Position numbers and translations under genes: made by a program. From NCBI RefSeq assembly GCF_012911815.1, contig NZ_JAATNW010000002.1:186001-250000 (forward strand): a stretch of DNA of 64,000 nt, read 5' to 3'. Positions 1-8,824 of the stretch are shown here, piece by piece (the first letter of the stretch is position 1; every line of letters begins with the position of its first letter). A model generated the notes under the pieces. That model did no database searches. It had not been told where the DNA came from and saw nothing but the letters and a program-made list of their open reading frames with translations. The DNA is from Alteromonas ponticola. Lineage in GTDB: Bacteria; Pseudomonadota; Gammaproteobacteria; Enterobacterales; Alteromonadaceae.

Positions 1-726
1 AGGTCTATCAGCCAAAGGAGGATTTTTTATGTTGGCAAACTCGCACAGCTTCGCGATATTTTTTTCAGAATCGTCTATCAGATGCTCATAAAATACGGTA
101 AAAACAAACGGATTTTTTTCTGCTTCACGAACTGCAATAACTTGGTCAATGGCCCAATTGACGGCTAAAATCTGATGCGGTTCTTTAGGATTGATTTTAT
201 TGACCAACGGCAAAAACGCTTGGGGAATATCAGGAGCTGGCTGTGTTACAGCAGACCAGAGATTATTTACGTTGCCGTGCATGTTGAGTTGACTGGCAAT
301 AACGGCACAAGGGTTTCTTATTAGTAGAATGAATTTTTGCTTGGGGAAAAGCGTTGAAATAAAGGGTAATAATCTATTAATTCTGACGAATTTCAGCAGT
401 AATCTTCTCTTTAGAACGCGGCTTTTATTTAAATACCCTACCCTTCCTATCAATACGTCTTCAAGAATTTGTTGGATTTTGCTGGCTCTCTCCGACCGAT
501 AGTCATCCTCTTCTATGAAGGTTCTTGCGCGGAATCCGGCTTTGTAGAGAAAGCTATCTTCACCACCTACAAGTCTCAATGGCTCATCTACCCAATCCAG
601 ATGCCCTTTTTCTACCAGGCATTCGGCAAGCCAAGTGCTTCCAGAGCGCGGTGAGCAACATACGCTTATTGTTTTTTCAGAATTGTATAGTCGTGTAAAT
701 AAATTTAAAACGAGTTCTCCAACCAT
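1..726 (-). CDS. Sulfotransferase family protein (3' part cut by window edge)
   Basis: My reverse-strand translation gives an open frame of 242 codons from the ATG at 726-724 to position 1, so the C-terminus lies outside the window. Near residue 26 it has the P-loop-like 5'-phosphosulfate-binding motif SPRSGSTWL, and further on LIRNPCAVIASQLN, which fits the 3'-phosphate-binding RNPxxVxxS pattern of PAPS-dependent sulfotransferases. An in-frame TGA eight codons upstream bounds the start; no good Shine-Dalgarno is visible. It is the last visible gene of the minus-strand glycan run, 138 bp after a GT4 gene. The likely role is sulfation of a sugar or other exopolysaccharide component, inferred from family and context; the acceptor is unknown. 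Confidence 0.8.
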   Translation of the reverse strand, partial: MVGELVLNLFTRLYNSEKTISVCCSPRSGSTWLAECLVEKGHLDWVDEPLRLVGGEDSFLYKAGFRARTFIEEDDYRSERASKIQQILEDVLIGRVGYLNKSRVLKRRLLLKFVRINRLLPFISTLFPKQKFILLIRNPCAVIASQLNMHGNVNNLWSAVTQPAPDIPQAFLPLVNKINPKEPHQILAVNWAIDQVIAVREAEKNPFVFTVFYEHLIDDSEKNIAKLCEFANIKNPPLADRP

Positions 727-864
727 ATAGCGCGTCCATCGAACAAATCATTGGGCAAAAAATACGCTATAAAAACTTTAACTGCAAGAAATTGGTAAAG
801 AAAACAGATAATAAGGTATGTGGCGTCATCGCAGACAACGAGCACTCTGTCTTTTTAAAACCGG

Positions 865-1989
865 TTATTTACACACAAGATTCCATTGTTTCTCAAATTC
901 TTTCAGCATTTTATCAACGGTATAGTGCGAAGATTTTTGCTTGGCAGAACTGCCCAGATTTTCCCTCAGCGCATTATCATTAACCAGAAGTAAAATCTTT
1001 TGCACTAAGTCTGTGATTTCACCATCGCGAAATATTAGCCCATTGATCTTGTCATCTACCGCCTGTCTAACTGAAGGGATATCGGGCGTAATCACTGGTA
1101 AACCTAATGACATGTATTCGACAATGGATAGAGCGAACCCTTCCCCTTTGGCTGCATGTATAGCAATATCTGACGCAGCTAAAACATCAGGCACATCGTT
1201 TCGATAGCCAAGAAACTGAATATGGTCAGCGGCCCCACATGATCGGGCCAGTGTTTCGAACTCCTCTCGCTGTGGTCCGTCACCGATAATTAATAGCTTT
1301 AACACTGCATCTGTTTTCTTAGCGACGTCGCTAAAGGCTTTTATAATCAAATCCTGGCGCTTATATTCATGTATCCTGCCAGTGGTCACTATCACAACAG
1401 CATCAGCGGGTATTTGCAGAGATTCTCTTACTTTGGAACGTGACTGAGAAGTGACGACTTCGCGAATGCCATTTTGCACCAGTAAACATTTACTATCGGG
1501 AAAACATGAGTTTTTTATGGCTCGCTCTCTCATAAGCGGAGAAATCGCAAAAATGGCATCGGCAGCTATACCTGGGATCGCATTTCGAATTCGTTTTATT
1601 TTCCCTTTGATACCTGTGATAGTGGGTCTGTCACCTGGTGTATGATCGTGCACAATAATTTTTTTTACGCCTGCTAAACGAAACAGCAGATACCTGAAAG
1701 TAGCATACGGACGGTCCGTTAAATAAAGTGTTCCAATTTGAAGCTTTCTGATCAGCTTTATCGCCCTAAGTGCACCACCTAGCCCTGGTTCGAACAACTT
1801 GCCCTGTTCAACTTCTAACTTTGAACGCTTAATGCTATCTGGAATTTCAGCGATTTCCGGGTACAGCACAAACCCTTGTGCGTCTTTTTGACTAGCAAAG
1901 TCACCGATTTGAACCCAAAATAGTTCCATCAGCCACCACGCATAACCGACGTCTGAACGGTAGTTTGATAAACACAAAATGTTACGCAC
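865..1989 (-). CDS. Glycosyltransferase family 4 (GT-B)
   Basis: The 374-residue protein has the two-domain GT-B layout. The C-terminal nucleotide-sugar site is visible as VVIVTTGRIHEYKRQDLII near 198-216 and EGFALSIVEYMSLGLPVIT at 283-301, where E283 and E291 form the E-x7-E pair of GT4 enzymes. It should add one sugar from an NDP-sugar to a lipid-linked oligosaccharide on the cytoplasmic face. Its start overlaps the end of the flippase gene by 8 nt, so the two are probably translationally coupled. Donor and acceptor cannot be told from sequence. Confidence 0.9.
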   Translation of the reverse strand: MRNILCLSNYRSDVGYAWWLMELFWVQIGDFASQKDAQGFVLYPEIAEIPDSIKRSKLEVEQGKLFEPGLGGALRAIKLIRKLQIGTLYLTDRPYATFRYLLFRLAGVKKIIVHDHTPGDRPTITGIKGKIKRIRNAIPGIAADAIFAISPLMRERAIKNSCFPDSKCLLVQNGIREVVTSQSRSKVRESLQIPADAVVIVTTGRIHEYKRQDLIIKAFSDVAKKTDAVLKLLIIGDGPQREEFETLARSCGAADHIQFLGYRNDVPDVLAASDIAIHAAKGEGFALSIVEYMSLGLPVITPDIPSVRQAVDDKINGLIFRDGEITDLVQKILLLVNDNALRENLGSSAKQKSSHYTVDKMLKEFEKQWNLVCK

Positions 1990-3439
1990 GTTTTGAACCC
2001 TTTTTTATACTGCTAAATTTTTCCAGCACTGAAAACAATATGTCTCTTGCGATAAGTAAAGAAACCAGTAAGTAGCTGATGCCCCCCACCGGTATTAAGA
2101 TGAGCAATTTCAACCAGGTATCTGAAGAACTTAGTTGTAGTTCGACACCCCACAACACAGCAAGCATTGAAACCAGACAAAAACATGGTTTAAGGAGAAC
2201 TGTCCAAACGCTTAAGATAGGTTGCTCTAATGTTCTGCATAACACGTACTGTGAAATAATAGTGTTAATAAATTTACTTACCAGAAAGCCGTATACAACA
2301 CCCATCAACCCATATTGCAGGCCTATAACGCTACAACTTATAGTGATCGGTTTAGTCCCCAGATTCATTAAGAACTGGGTTTTAGCTTTACCCTGCGACT
2401 TAAACACTGCGCCGTTGATAGAAGCTAACCCAATCAAACCACCCGCTACGCAAAAGACCTTAACCAGAGGCACGATCGGCAACCATTTTTCCCCCAACAG
2501 AATGAACACGAGTTCGTGGGAAATCCAGAACAACCCGCCAAGAATGGGAAAAATAACAAAGCCGATCAGTTGGATGGATTGTACATAAATATTAAATACG
2601 CGCGCTTTCTGATGCTGAATGATAGACAGTGAAGGGAACATCACTGCATTAAGCGACGAAATGATATTGCGCATTGGCGCGAGGGTGAACTCTTTACCTC
2701 TGGTAAAAAATCCCAATTGTGTCGCACTCAGGTACTTTCCAATTAAAAAACCATCAAGATTTATCGCAAAGTAATTGAGCAGTTGCGTGGAGAAAACGTA
2801 AACACTAAAGCTGAACACGGATTTAATATCCGCGAGAGAAAAAATGAATTTTGGAAACCACTTTGACTTGATATAGATAAAGCACATGTAGAAAAAGTGT
2901 GTCGCCAACTGCTGGGCTACCAGTGCGTACACTCCATAGTCATTAAATGCCATAGTGAGTGCGATTACGGCACTTAGTAGCACCGAAACTAAACTTCCTA
3001 CCGAAATGGACTTGAAGTCGAGCGTTTTGCTTAAAATCGCATTCGGTACACTGGCTAAGCCCCCCATTACCACCGTTAGCATTACTAAAGGCAATAATTC
3101 ACTTAGCTGAGGTTGGTCAAAGTAGCCAGAGATGGGGCCAGCGAAGCTGACTACCACAAGATAGATTACAATAGAGAAGCATGTATTTAACCAGAAAATA
3201 CTATTCAACATGCTGTTTTCTAACTTTTGCCGCTGGATTAATGCCGACGTTAATCCAAAATCAGTTAACAGCGTGCCTAGTCCGCTGAATATCACGCAAA
3301 TTGCGATTAGCCCGAAGTCTTCTGGCAGCAGTAGCCTGGCCAAAAGTATTCCAACGACGATGGAAACTCCTTGAGTTCCCATCTTACCCAGATAAGACCA
3401 GATTAGCGCAACCGACGTTTTCGCTTTTAATTCACTCAT
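1982..3439 (-). CDS. WzxC-type polysaccharide flippase
   Basis: This 485-residue integral membrane protein has hydrophobic segments along its length, about 12-14 helices. Its N-terminus (KTSVALIWSYLGK, then ARLLLPEDFGLIA) is typical of the MOP/MviN superfamily branch containing WzxC and other Polysacc_synt_3 proteins. These move undecaprenyl-pyrophosphate-linked repeat units across the inner membrane. It sits among glycosyltransferase and decoration genes, 15 bp after the pyruvyltransferase-family gene, which fits export of a heteropolysaccharide repeat unit. Family assignment is strong; the exact substrate is inferred from context. Confidence 0.88.
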   Translation of the reverse strand: MSELKAKTSVALIWSYLGKMGTQGVSIVVGILLARLLLPEDFGLIAICVIFSGLGTLLTDFGLTSALIQRQKLENSMLNSIFWLNTCFSIVIYLVVVSFAGPISGYFDQPQLSELLPLVMLTVVMGGLASVPNAILSKTLDFKSISVGSLVSVLLSAVIALTMAFNDYGVYALVAQQLATHFFYMCFIYIKSKWFPKFIFSLADIKSVFSFSVYVFSTQLLNYFAINLDGFLIGKYLSATQLGFFTRGKEFTLAPMRNIISSLNAVMFPSLSIIQHQKARVFNIYVQSIQLIGFVIFPILGGLFWISHELVFILLGEKWLPIVPLVKVFCVAGGLIGLASINGAVFKSQGKAKTQFLMNLGTKPITISCSVIGLQYGLMGVVYGFLVSKFINTIISQYVLCRTLEQPILSVWTVLLKPCFCLVSMLAVLWGVELQLSSSDTWLKLLILIPVGGISYLLVSLLIARDILFSVLEKFSSIKKGSKRA

Positions 3440-3454
3440 GCACTGCTATGTCCG

Positions 3455-4711
3455 CTAATCTGGCATATATTGCAAGGCGGTTAAGGACTTTTGCGTTATC
3501 GCAAGTCTCGATGCGTCAAAGTCCTGCTCAAACTCCGGCGTAAAGATTTTATCAACCGCGGCACTGAGTTTCTGTAGCATGTTGTTATCAATGTCGGTGT
3601 AAAAATCCTGCAAACCTAGATTTTTGTAAAGCTCGGCAATTTTAAATTCGTAAGCGATGGCTATAGCGGGTATTCCGCAGCTAATCGCCATAATTGCAGC
3701 ATGCATCCTGGTCGCTATTATGAAATCAAATTCCACGCACTTTTGCAGGAAACCTAACGGTGCTCTGAACTTCCTGTCTACCCTAACGGCACTTTTAACG
3801 TCAGCTGGCAATTTATCTACAATGCGATCGGCCATTTTATCATCTGACGACCAGTATTCTTCGATGCCCTGACACGTACTTAAAAATGAAACCTCAGCTT
3901 GCTTTTGCTGTACTAAATCAGTAACAAGTTGCGCAATTGAATTGATATAGAGCTCTTCCTTGCCATCTTCAAAGAATTTTAACGGCCTGACCGAAACCGC
4001 TACACGCATGGTGTCTTTGGCATTTGGAGTACGGGTGGGCAACGTAATAAAATGGCCAATACAAAACGCTGCGTCTGGAACCAAATGGATACGTTGCTCA
4101 TTGATGCCAATTTCAGTTAAATGCGTTTTCGACGCCTGGTCACGTACCATCAACAAGTCAAAATCATTGAAACTGGCAGTTAATTGCTGAACGTTTTTTG
4201 GATGTTTAAATGGCCCCAGCGTTTGAGGAAAAATACCTAACTTAGCGTCAGTATGCTGGCTAAATCTGAAGTCATACAAACAGGATTGGATATTGTAATT
4301 TTCGGTTAAGAACGTACCACCACTGCACATAATAAGATCTGCGGACAGGTAATCATCAATTTTTTCACAGGTCGCTTTACTGGTAAACATTCTTGCCAGT
4401 AAACCCAGTTCACGTTTCATCAGACCTTGCGCGAAACAGAGACGATAAAAGTTAAACCGCTCAATCAAATGTCGGTAGCCAATTCTTTCAAACCACCGTT
4501 CTAATGCATTCGGTGACGGTGTAGCAAATAAGCTTTGCTTAAATGTGCACCAGTCATAGTATTTTTGAGCTGCTGCTGCATTTCGGTCATACACAATCAG
4601 CTCAGCGTCTTTACCGTATTTCGCTTCAACCAGACACTTCATCCCCAACAAGATGGCAGCATCGCCCGGGTTTAAAGAGACGATATTGGTGATTAAAACT
4701 TTTTTAGTCAT
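3455..4711 (-). CDS. Polysaccharide pyruvyl transferase family protein (WcaK/AmsJ/CsaB-like)
   Basis: This 418-residue soluble protein opens with KVLITNIVSLNPGDAAIL, the N-terminal signature of the polysaccharide pyruvyltransferase family (PF04230). It has the C-terminal motif TRMHAAIMAISCGIPAIAI near residue 340. Family members transfer pyruvate from phosphoenolpyruvate to a hexose as a ketal, giving a charged polymer; some members have other or unknown acceptors. It overlaps the upstream sulfotransferase gene by 8 nt and precedes the flippase. Pyruvylation of the repeat unit is a reasonable inference, not shown by the sequence. Confidence 0.85.
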   Translation of the reverse strand: MTKKVLITNIVSLNPGDAAILLGMKCLVEAKYGKDAELIVYDRNAAAAQKYYDWCTFKQSLFATPSPNALERWFERIGYRHLIERFNFYRLCFAQGLMKRELGLLARMFTSKATCEKIDDYLSADLIMCSGGTFLTENYNIQSCLYDFRFSQHTDAKLGIFPQTLGPFKHPKNVQQLTASFNDFDLLMVRDQASKTHLTEIGINEQRIHLVPDAAFCIGHFITLPTRTPNAKDTMRVAVSVRPLKFFEDGKEELYINSIAQLVTDLVQQKQAEVSFLSTCQGIEEYWSSDDKMADRIVDKLPADVKSAVRVDRKFRAPLGFLQKCVEFDFIIATRMHAAIMAISCGIPAIAIAYEFKIAELYKNLGLQDFYTDIDNNMLQKLSAAVDKIFTPEFEQDFDASRLAITQKSLTALQYMPD

Positions 4712-5474
4712 AATTGAATTTACTTCTGAAATTACGGGTTATCTCATCAATCGACTCAAGTGCACTGGCAGTAAAGAAGTCGGTAGCTGCCATATTCTTC
4801 TTTTTACCTTTAGGCTGGAACTGCTGGTCAACTATCGTTGAAATGTCACTTTTTACTTCAAAGCCTAAATCGACGACCAACTTTTCAATGCATAGTTTTT
4901 TCTGCGCGCGAAAATCTTCATACCTGACCACCAGCGCGTCTTCAGCAATACTGTTCACTGACTGCACCCATCGATTGGCAAGACGCTCAACGCAGTTATG
5001 TCCCGCAACCTCTGGCGACTTTCCCATCAAAACGTTATACCAGGTTCCCTGAATATTTTTGTCCAAAATTTGTTGATCATCACCGGAACCATCCAGATCC
5101 AGTCGATCTAAAATCGAACGAATGTTATCGAATGGGTTTCGCACCAGATTGACTATTTGCGCAGAATTAAACGTAGCTTGCACCTGCGGAAGTAATAGTG
5201 GGAAGTTTGGATCTTTTAAAATAGTTCCTGAGAACAACGCGGGATAATCACCTACCAAATCAGTGAGTGTTATTCTTCCTTCGAAAAGCTGTTCTCGAAA
5301 TACTACCTCTCTTTTATCCAACTGAAAGAAAGGATCGTTGCACGTGGTCGTCTGCATAGCCGCACCTAACAGCTTTAAAATCGCTGTCGTTCCAGATTTT
5401 GGCATACCGCTTACGACCACTAAAGTCTGATCAATTTTTTTACCAGGCTTAAATCGGTCAAATATCTTTAACAC
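4704..5474 (-). CDS. Sulfotransferase family protein
   Basis: This 256-residue protein has the PAPS-binding P-loop SGMPKSGTTAI at 22-32 and a 3'-phosphate-binding motif LVRNPFDNIRSILDRL near residue 110, both diagnostic of Sulfotransfer-type enzymes. It has no signal peptide or membrane segment, so sulfation probably occurs on the cytoplasmic side before flipping. It lies 19 bp downstream of a GT4 gene and overlaps the pyruvyltransferase-family gene by 8 nt, which places it in the glycan operon. It is one of three sulfotransferase genes in the first 9 kb. The acceptor is unknown. Confidence 0.87.
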   Translation of the reverse strand: MLKIFDRFKPGKKIDQTLVVVSGMPKSGTTAILKLLGAAMQTTTCNDPFFQLDKREVVFREQLFEGRITLTDLVGDYPALFSGTILKDPNFPLLLPQVQATFNSAQIVNLVRNPFDNIRSILDRLDLDGSGDDQQILDKNIQGTWYNVLMGKSPEVAGHNCVERLANRWVQSVNSIAEDALVVRYEDFRAQKKLCIEKLVVDLGFEVKSDISTIVDQQFQPKGKKKNMAATDFFTASALESIDEITRNFRSKFNYD

Positions 5475-5493
5475 TGTTTTTCCATTGAATTTT

Positions 5494-6660
5494 TTAGGCT
5501 TTTTGAGCGAGAACTTGTTTTAAGAACTGGTCAGTCTCTGCTGCCACATTCGGCCAGTTGAGCTTTGTTCTGACAAGCGCTTGACCGTTCTCTCCAACCG
5601 TTTTTAATAGCTGACGATCATCCTTAATTTTCATGATTACGTCTAAGATTTCTGCAGGGTCATTTTCCACTAGAAACGCACTTTTTTCGTTCACCAGCAG
5701 CTCTTTCATTTGACTGTGATTGGAAGTGATGACTGGCGCACCCATCGACAGATATTCAAATATCTTTATGGGCGAGAGGTAGAACCCGTCCGGACACCAG
5801 TGCCATTGATGTATCAACGCAATACACGCATCCGCGTTTGCAATCTCGGTAAGTACCTCTTCACGAGGGATCTTTTGCCGTACAGAAACGTTATCCAGTT
5901 CTGGCATGCCATCAAGTGGTCCATTAATGATTAAACGGAAATGAATGGGCAATTTTTTCGAACTGGCTAGTCTAATCGTATCGGCCAGAATATCCAACCC
6001 CTGCCACGGATAAACGGAACTGCCAGCAAACAGCAAGGTAAACTGTTCGTTATTCTCATCCGATTTTACATTGGAAATAAATTCATCTGTGACCAGTGGT
6101 CCGCCATTGGGGATGACCTTTACGTTTTTTATTCCCAACGAGCTTGCGTACCCCCCCATTCCGCTTGATACGCAAATCGCACCTGCAACTGACTCTGCCA
6201 GTGTTTTACGAAAACTTTCCTCGGCTGCGGTGTCTCTTTCAACCCGCTTCTGATGAAGCCAACGTTTTAATTTTTTTAGCGGGTTTTCTTTCACCACTCC
6301 CAACCATAAGTTACGCCCGCCTAACCAGGAATACGCCATGGCTTCATATGAAGGTGAGTTTATTTCTAAAAACAGTGGAACGGAGAGTCCATGCTTGTAA
6401 ACGTCCATAAAGTGGGCCATTTTAGAAATAAAACGCGCATCTACACGAAGCATGAGCACATCAATCGAAGTTAAAAACTCATCCACCCAATTATCAGCTT
6501 TGGGATCAAAGGACTTCACTGCTACGGGATTGGTGGGATCGTTGACTACGAAAATTTCATGTCCTAATTTGGTAAGATTTTCACTCACTTCCAATGCATG
6601 CGTGTGGTTTCCACCCTTTGGTGGAAAAATTTGCAAATCATATATATATCCAATTTTCAT
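5494..6660 (-). CDS. Glycosyltransferase family 4
   Basis: A 388-residue GT-B enzyme. The N-terminus (MKIGYIYDLQIFPPKGGNHT) is the usual GT4 start with a Gly-rich acceptor-side loop. The C-terminal half has LLFAGSSVYPWQGLDILADT and the donor-binding segment SPIKIFEYLSMGAPVITS near residues 290-310. It is predicted to be a retaining sugar transferase in assembly of the exopolysaccharide repeat unit. It lies 13 bp after the next upstream GT4 gene, in the same operon. The sugar donor cannot be assigned. Confidence 0.88.
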   Translation of the reverse strand: MKIGYIYDLQIFPPKGGNHTHALEVSENLTKLGHEIFVVNDPTNPVAVKSFDPKADNWVDEFLTSIDVLMLRVDARFISKMAHFMDVYKHGLSVPLFLEINSPSYEAMAYSWLGGRNLWLGVVKENPLKKLKRWLHQKRVERDTAAEESFRKTLAESVAGAICVSSGMGGYASSLGIKNVKVIPNGGPLVTDEFISNVKSDENNEQFTLLFAGSSVYPWQGLDILADTIRLASSKKLPIHFRLIINGPLDGMPELDNVSVRQKIPREEVLTEIANADACIALIHQWHWCPDGFYLSPIKIFEYLSMGAPVITSNHSQMKELLVNEKSAFLVENDPAEILDVIMKIKDDRQLLKTVGENGQALVRTKLNWPNVAAETDQFLKQVLAQKA

Positions 6661-6673
6661 ACTTCAAACCACA

Positions 6674-7795
6674 CTAAACATGTTCAATTGTTGTTTTAAG
6701 GTTAGCGATACTGATCGCAGCAGTATGCCGCTCCAAAGCTGTGTCTCTGCCTTTTCTTCCTATGCTTTCCGCCATGGCCGGATCTGATACGAGCAGCTTC
6801 ATGTAGTGTTGCATTGACTCAATATCATGCTCATTAATAAGAATACCCGATTCCTCATGGGTCATAACGTCACTGATGCCGCCGTGTCGGGTGGCAATGA
6901 CAGGCAAACCAATCATCATCGCTTCCAGCACACCGACAGGGGTACCCTCGTGGTCATTATTTTCAGACACCACCGAATGCTGTAAAAAACAATCGCTGTC
7001 AAGCAAATGTTTAACCACCTTGTCGTGGTCCAGAGGCCCAAGCAGGGTTACATTATCTTCCAGGGCATGTTCGGCAATGAATGACTCGATTTCCTGTTTA
7101 AGCTGCCCATCACCGATAATGTCTAACTTCACGTGTGGAAATGAAGATACCACTTCTTTGAATGCTTTTAATGAGTTGAGTGGCCCTTTCTTCGGTGTTA
7201 AGCGGCCGACCATAATAAATTTTTTGACCGGTTGGTATGTCGATTTAGCTAATTCAGCTGGCAAATCTGCACCGCAGGGGATTACTGCAATTTTATTTTC
7301 CGGGCAACCGATAGCGACTAATTGTGATTTCATATGTCGGGACACTGCAACGACTTTGGCCGCCCGTTTAAACATGACCTGATAAGCATCACCAAATGTT
7401 TCCAACATATAATCGGTATACGCATCCCACCCATGAAAATGAACAATGAACGGAACTTCAGCTGCCGCGCACGCATCCATCACATGAACGCCGGTAGAGC
7501 CATATTCAGCCAGCACCAAATCAATATTGTTGCGAATTATGAAGCGTTTAATTGCCTGCGGTTCCGATAAAGGATGCGTTTTTGAAAATACATTCAATAG
7601 CCTCGAAAAAGCTTTAGCTAGCAAAGATTGGTTTTGAAGTACCTTTCCAGACTTAAAAATATAGCGTCGACCTTTACTACCGATGAGTGCACAATCTTCA
7701 AAGGCCAACTCTCTTATATGACTGCGTAAAAACGTTTCCGATGGGGCTAGTTTTCCATCACTTTTGTCTACTACAACTAAGACTTTTTTATCCAC
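6674..7795 (-). CDS. Glycosyltransferase family 4 (first gene of the minus-strand run)
   Basis: The 373-residue product resembles WcaL/colanic-acid-type GT4 enzymes. It has FIMVGRLTPKKGPLNSLKAF in the middle and an E-x7-E donor site in HEGTPVGVLEAMMIGLPVIA. The start codon is GTG at 7795-7793, preceded at about 8 nt by an AAGG ribosome-binding site on the minus strand. It appears to be the promoter-proximal gene of the run that continues to position 1. A roughly 400-bp non-coding stretch upstream should hold its promoter. Confidence 0.88.
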   Translation of the reverse strand: MDKKVLVVVDKSDGKLAPSETFLRSHIRELAFEDCALIGSKGRRYIFKSGKVLQNQSLLAKAFSRLLNVFSKTHPLSEPQAIKRFIIRNNIDLVLAEYGSTGVHVMDACAAAEVPFIVHFHGWDAYTDYMLETFGDAYQVMFKRAAKVVAVSRHMKSQLVAIGCPENKIAVIPCGADLPAELAKSTYQPVKKFIMVGRLTPKKGPLNSLKAFKEVVSSFPHVKLDIIGDGQLKQEIESFIAEHALEDNVTLLGPLDHDKVVKHLLDSDCFLQHSVVSENNDHEGTPVGVLEAMMIGLPVIATRHGGISDVMTHEESGILINEHDIESMQHYMKLLVSDPAMAESIGRKGRDTALERHTAAISIANLKTTIEHV

Positions 7796-8212
7796 ACTTA
7801 CTACCTTAAATCGCGCAATTCAAGACACCATACAAACTCAAGTAGCTACTGTACTCTATCTAAAGCGAAATTTATTTATAATTTAGGCAATAGTACTTAA
7901 AAAAGGTAAAAAAGGCTCACTTTGACAAAGTAAAGATTCACACTAACCAGACCTGCCCGCTGGAGGTGAAAATGGCGTGTTGAGTCCATTTGAAAGCATG
8001 AGGCCAATCGTATAACAAGGAAAGCTAAACCTTAGATAAACCAAAAACAGTGTTGGGCTTAGTAAGCGCTTCTTAAGTATATTAAGTGCCCACAGCATTT
8101 TAATTAAGTAGAACTCATACAGTAAATATCATAAAGTTGATGCGCCGCAATGATTTTCGTTGCCATTTCTGCTTACGGTAATCGTTTTGAGGATAACAAT
8201 TTAGGAATTATT
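7796..8212. other. Non-coding gap, probable divergent control region
   Basis: About 417 bp, AT-rich, without a convincing gene. It must hold the promoter of the minus-strand glycan run starting at 7795 and of the plus-strand sulfotransferase. I see a 10-bp palindrome AGTAGCTACT at 7841-7850, but no clear JUMPstart/ops element and no strong sigma-70 or sigma-54 promoter. Confidence 0.4.
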
Positions 8213-8824
8213 ATGGAGTCGTTAGCGTTCCGAATTAAGCGCAAACTAAAACACCTGGCCCGACCAAAAAAATACGAAGGCAAAGTTTTTTGCATCGGTT
8301 ACAACAAAACTGGAACAACTAGTTTTGGCAGAGCGATGAGAAATTTTGGTTACTATCATTCATCCTTTAATCAGAACCTTTGGCGCGAAGACTATAAAAA
8401 TCAACGCATTATCAATGTCATTGATTATACCGCCAAGTTTGACTCACTCGACGATCTCCCCTGGTTACTAATAGACATGATTCCAGTTCTGGACAAGGTT
8501 TTTCCAAATAGCAAATTCGTTTATCTGGAACGCGATGAGGAAAGTTGGAAAAAATCATATTATAACTGGCGAATTCAAATCTTTAATCAAAAGCCAGACA
8601 TTGAGGCGCAACTTAAAGAATTCAGAGAACATAGAGAATTTGTGCAGAGCTACTTTAAAGATGCTCCTCAAAGCAAGTTCATTAGCCTGGATGTCAGACG
8701 CAAGGGCGAGCTTAAAAAGTTGGCCGATTTTCTTGGTAAAGAAACTTCTCTCGATGACTTTCCGCATGAAAATAAAACATTATACGGTACGCCTGAGTGG
8801 GATAAAAAGCAGCTTTCAAAGTGA
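8213..8824 (+). CDS. Sulfotransferase family protein (inverted relative to neighbours)
   Basis: The protein is 203 residues when started at the ATG at 8213, chosen because the P-loop sits near the N-terminus in this family and AGGA lies just upstream; an in-frame ATG at 8150 would add 21 residues. It has the P-loop CIGYNKTGTTSFGRAM and a 3'-phosphate-binding stretch FVYLERDEESWKKSYYNW, as in Sulfotransfer_4-type proteins. It lies head-to-tail against the surrounding minus-strand genes, and its stop overlaps the end of the 8816-9886 gene by 9 nt. The orientation and AT-rich sequence suggest separate insertion into the locus. The acceptor is unknown. Confidence 0.8.
   Translation: MESLAFRIKRKLKHLARPKKYEGKVFCIGYNKTGTTSFGRAMRNFGYYHSSFNQNLWREDYKNQRIINVIDYTAKFDSLDDLPWLLIDMIPVLDKVFPNSKFVYLERDEESWKKSYYNWRIQIFNQKPDIEAQLKEFREHREFVQSYFKDAPQSKFISLDVRRKGELKKLADFLGKETSLDDFPHENKTLYGTPEWDKKQLSK

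Noticed and set aside
469-654. Plus-strand open frame of 61 codons
   Set aside because: It is antisense to the sulfotransferase gene at 1-726, which has family motifs; the plus-strand frame has none.
7841-7850. Palindrome AGTAGCTACT, resembling part of a JUMPstart element
   Set aside because: There is no ops core (GGCGGTAGCG) and the match is only to GTAGCT; a 10-bp palindrome is expected by chance in 64 kb.
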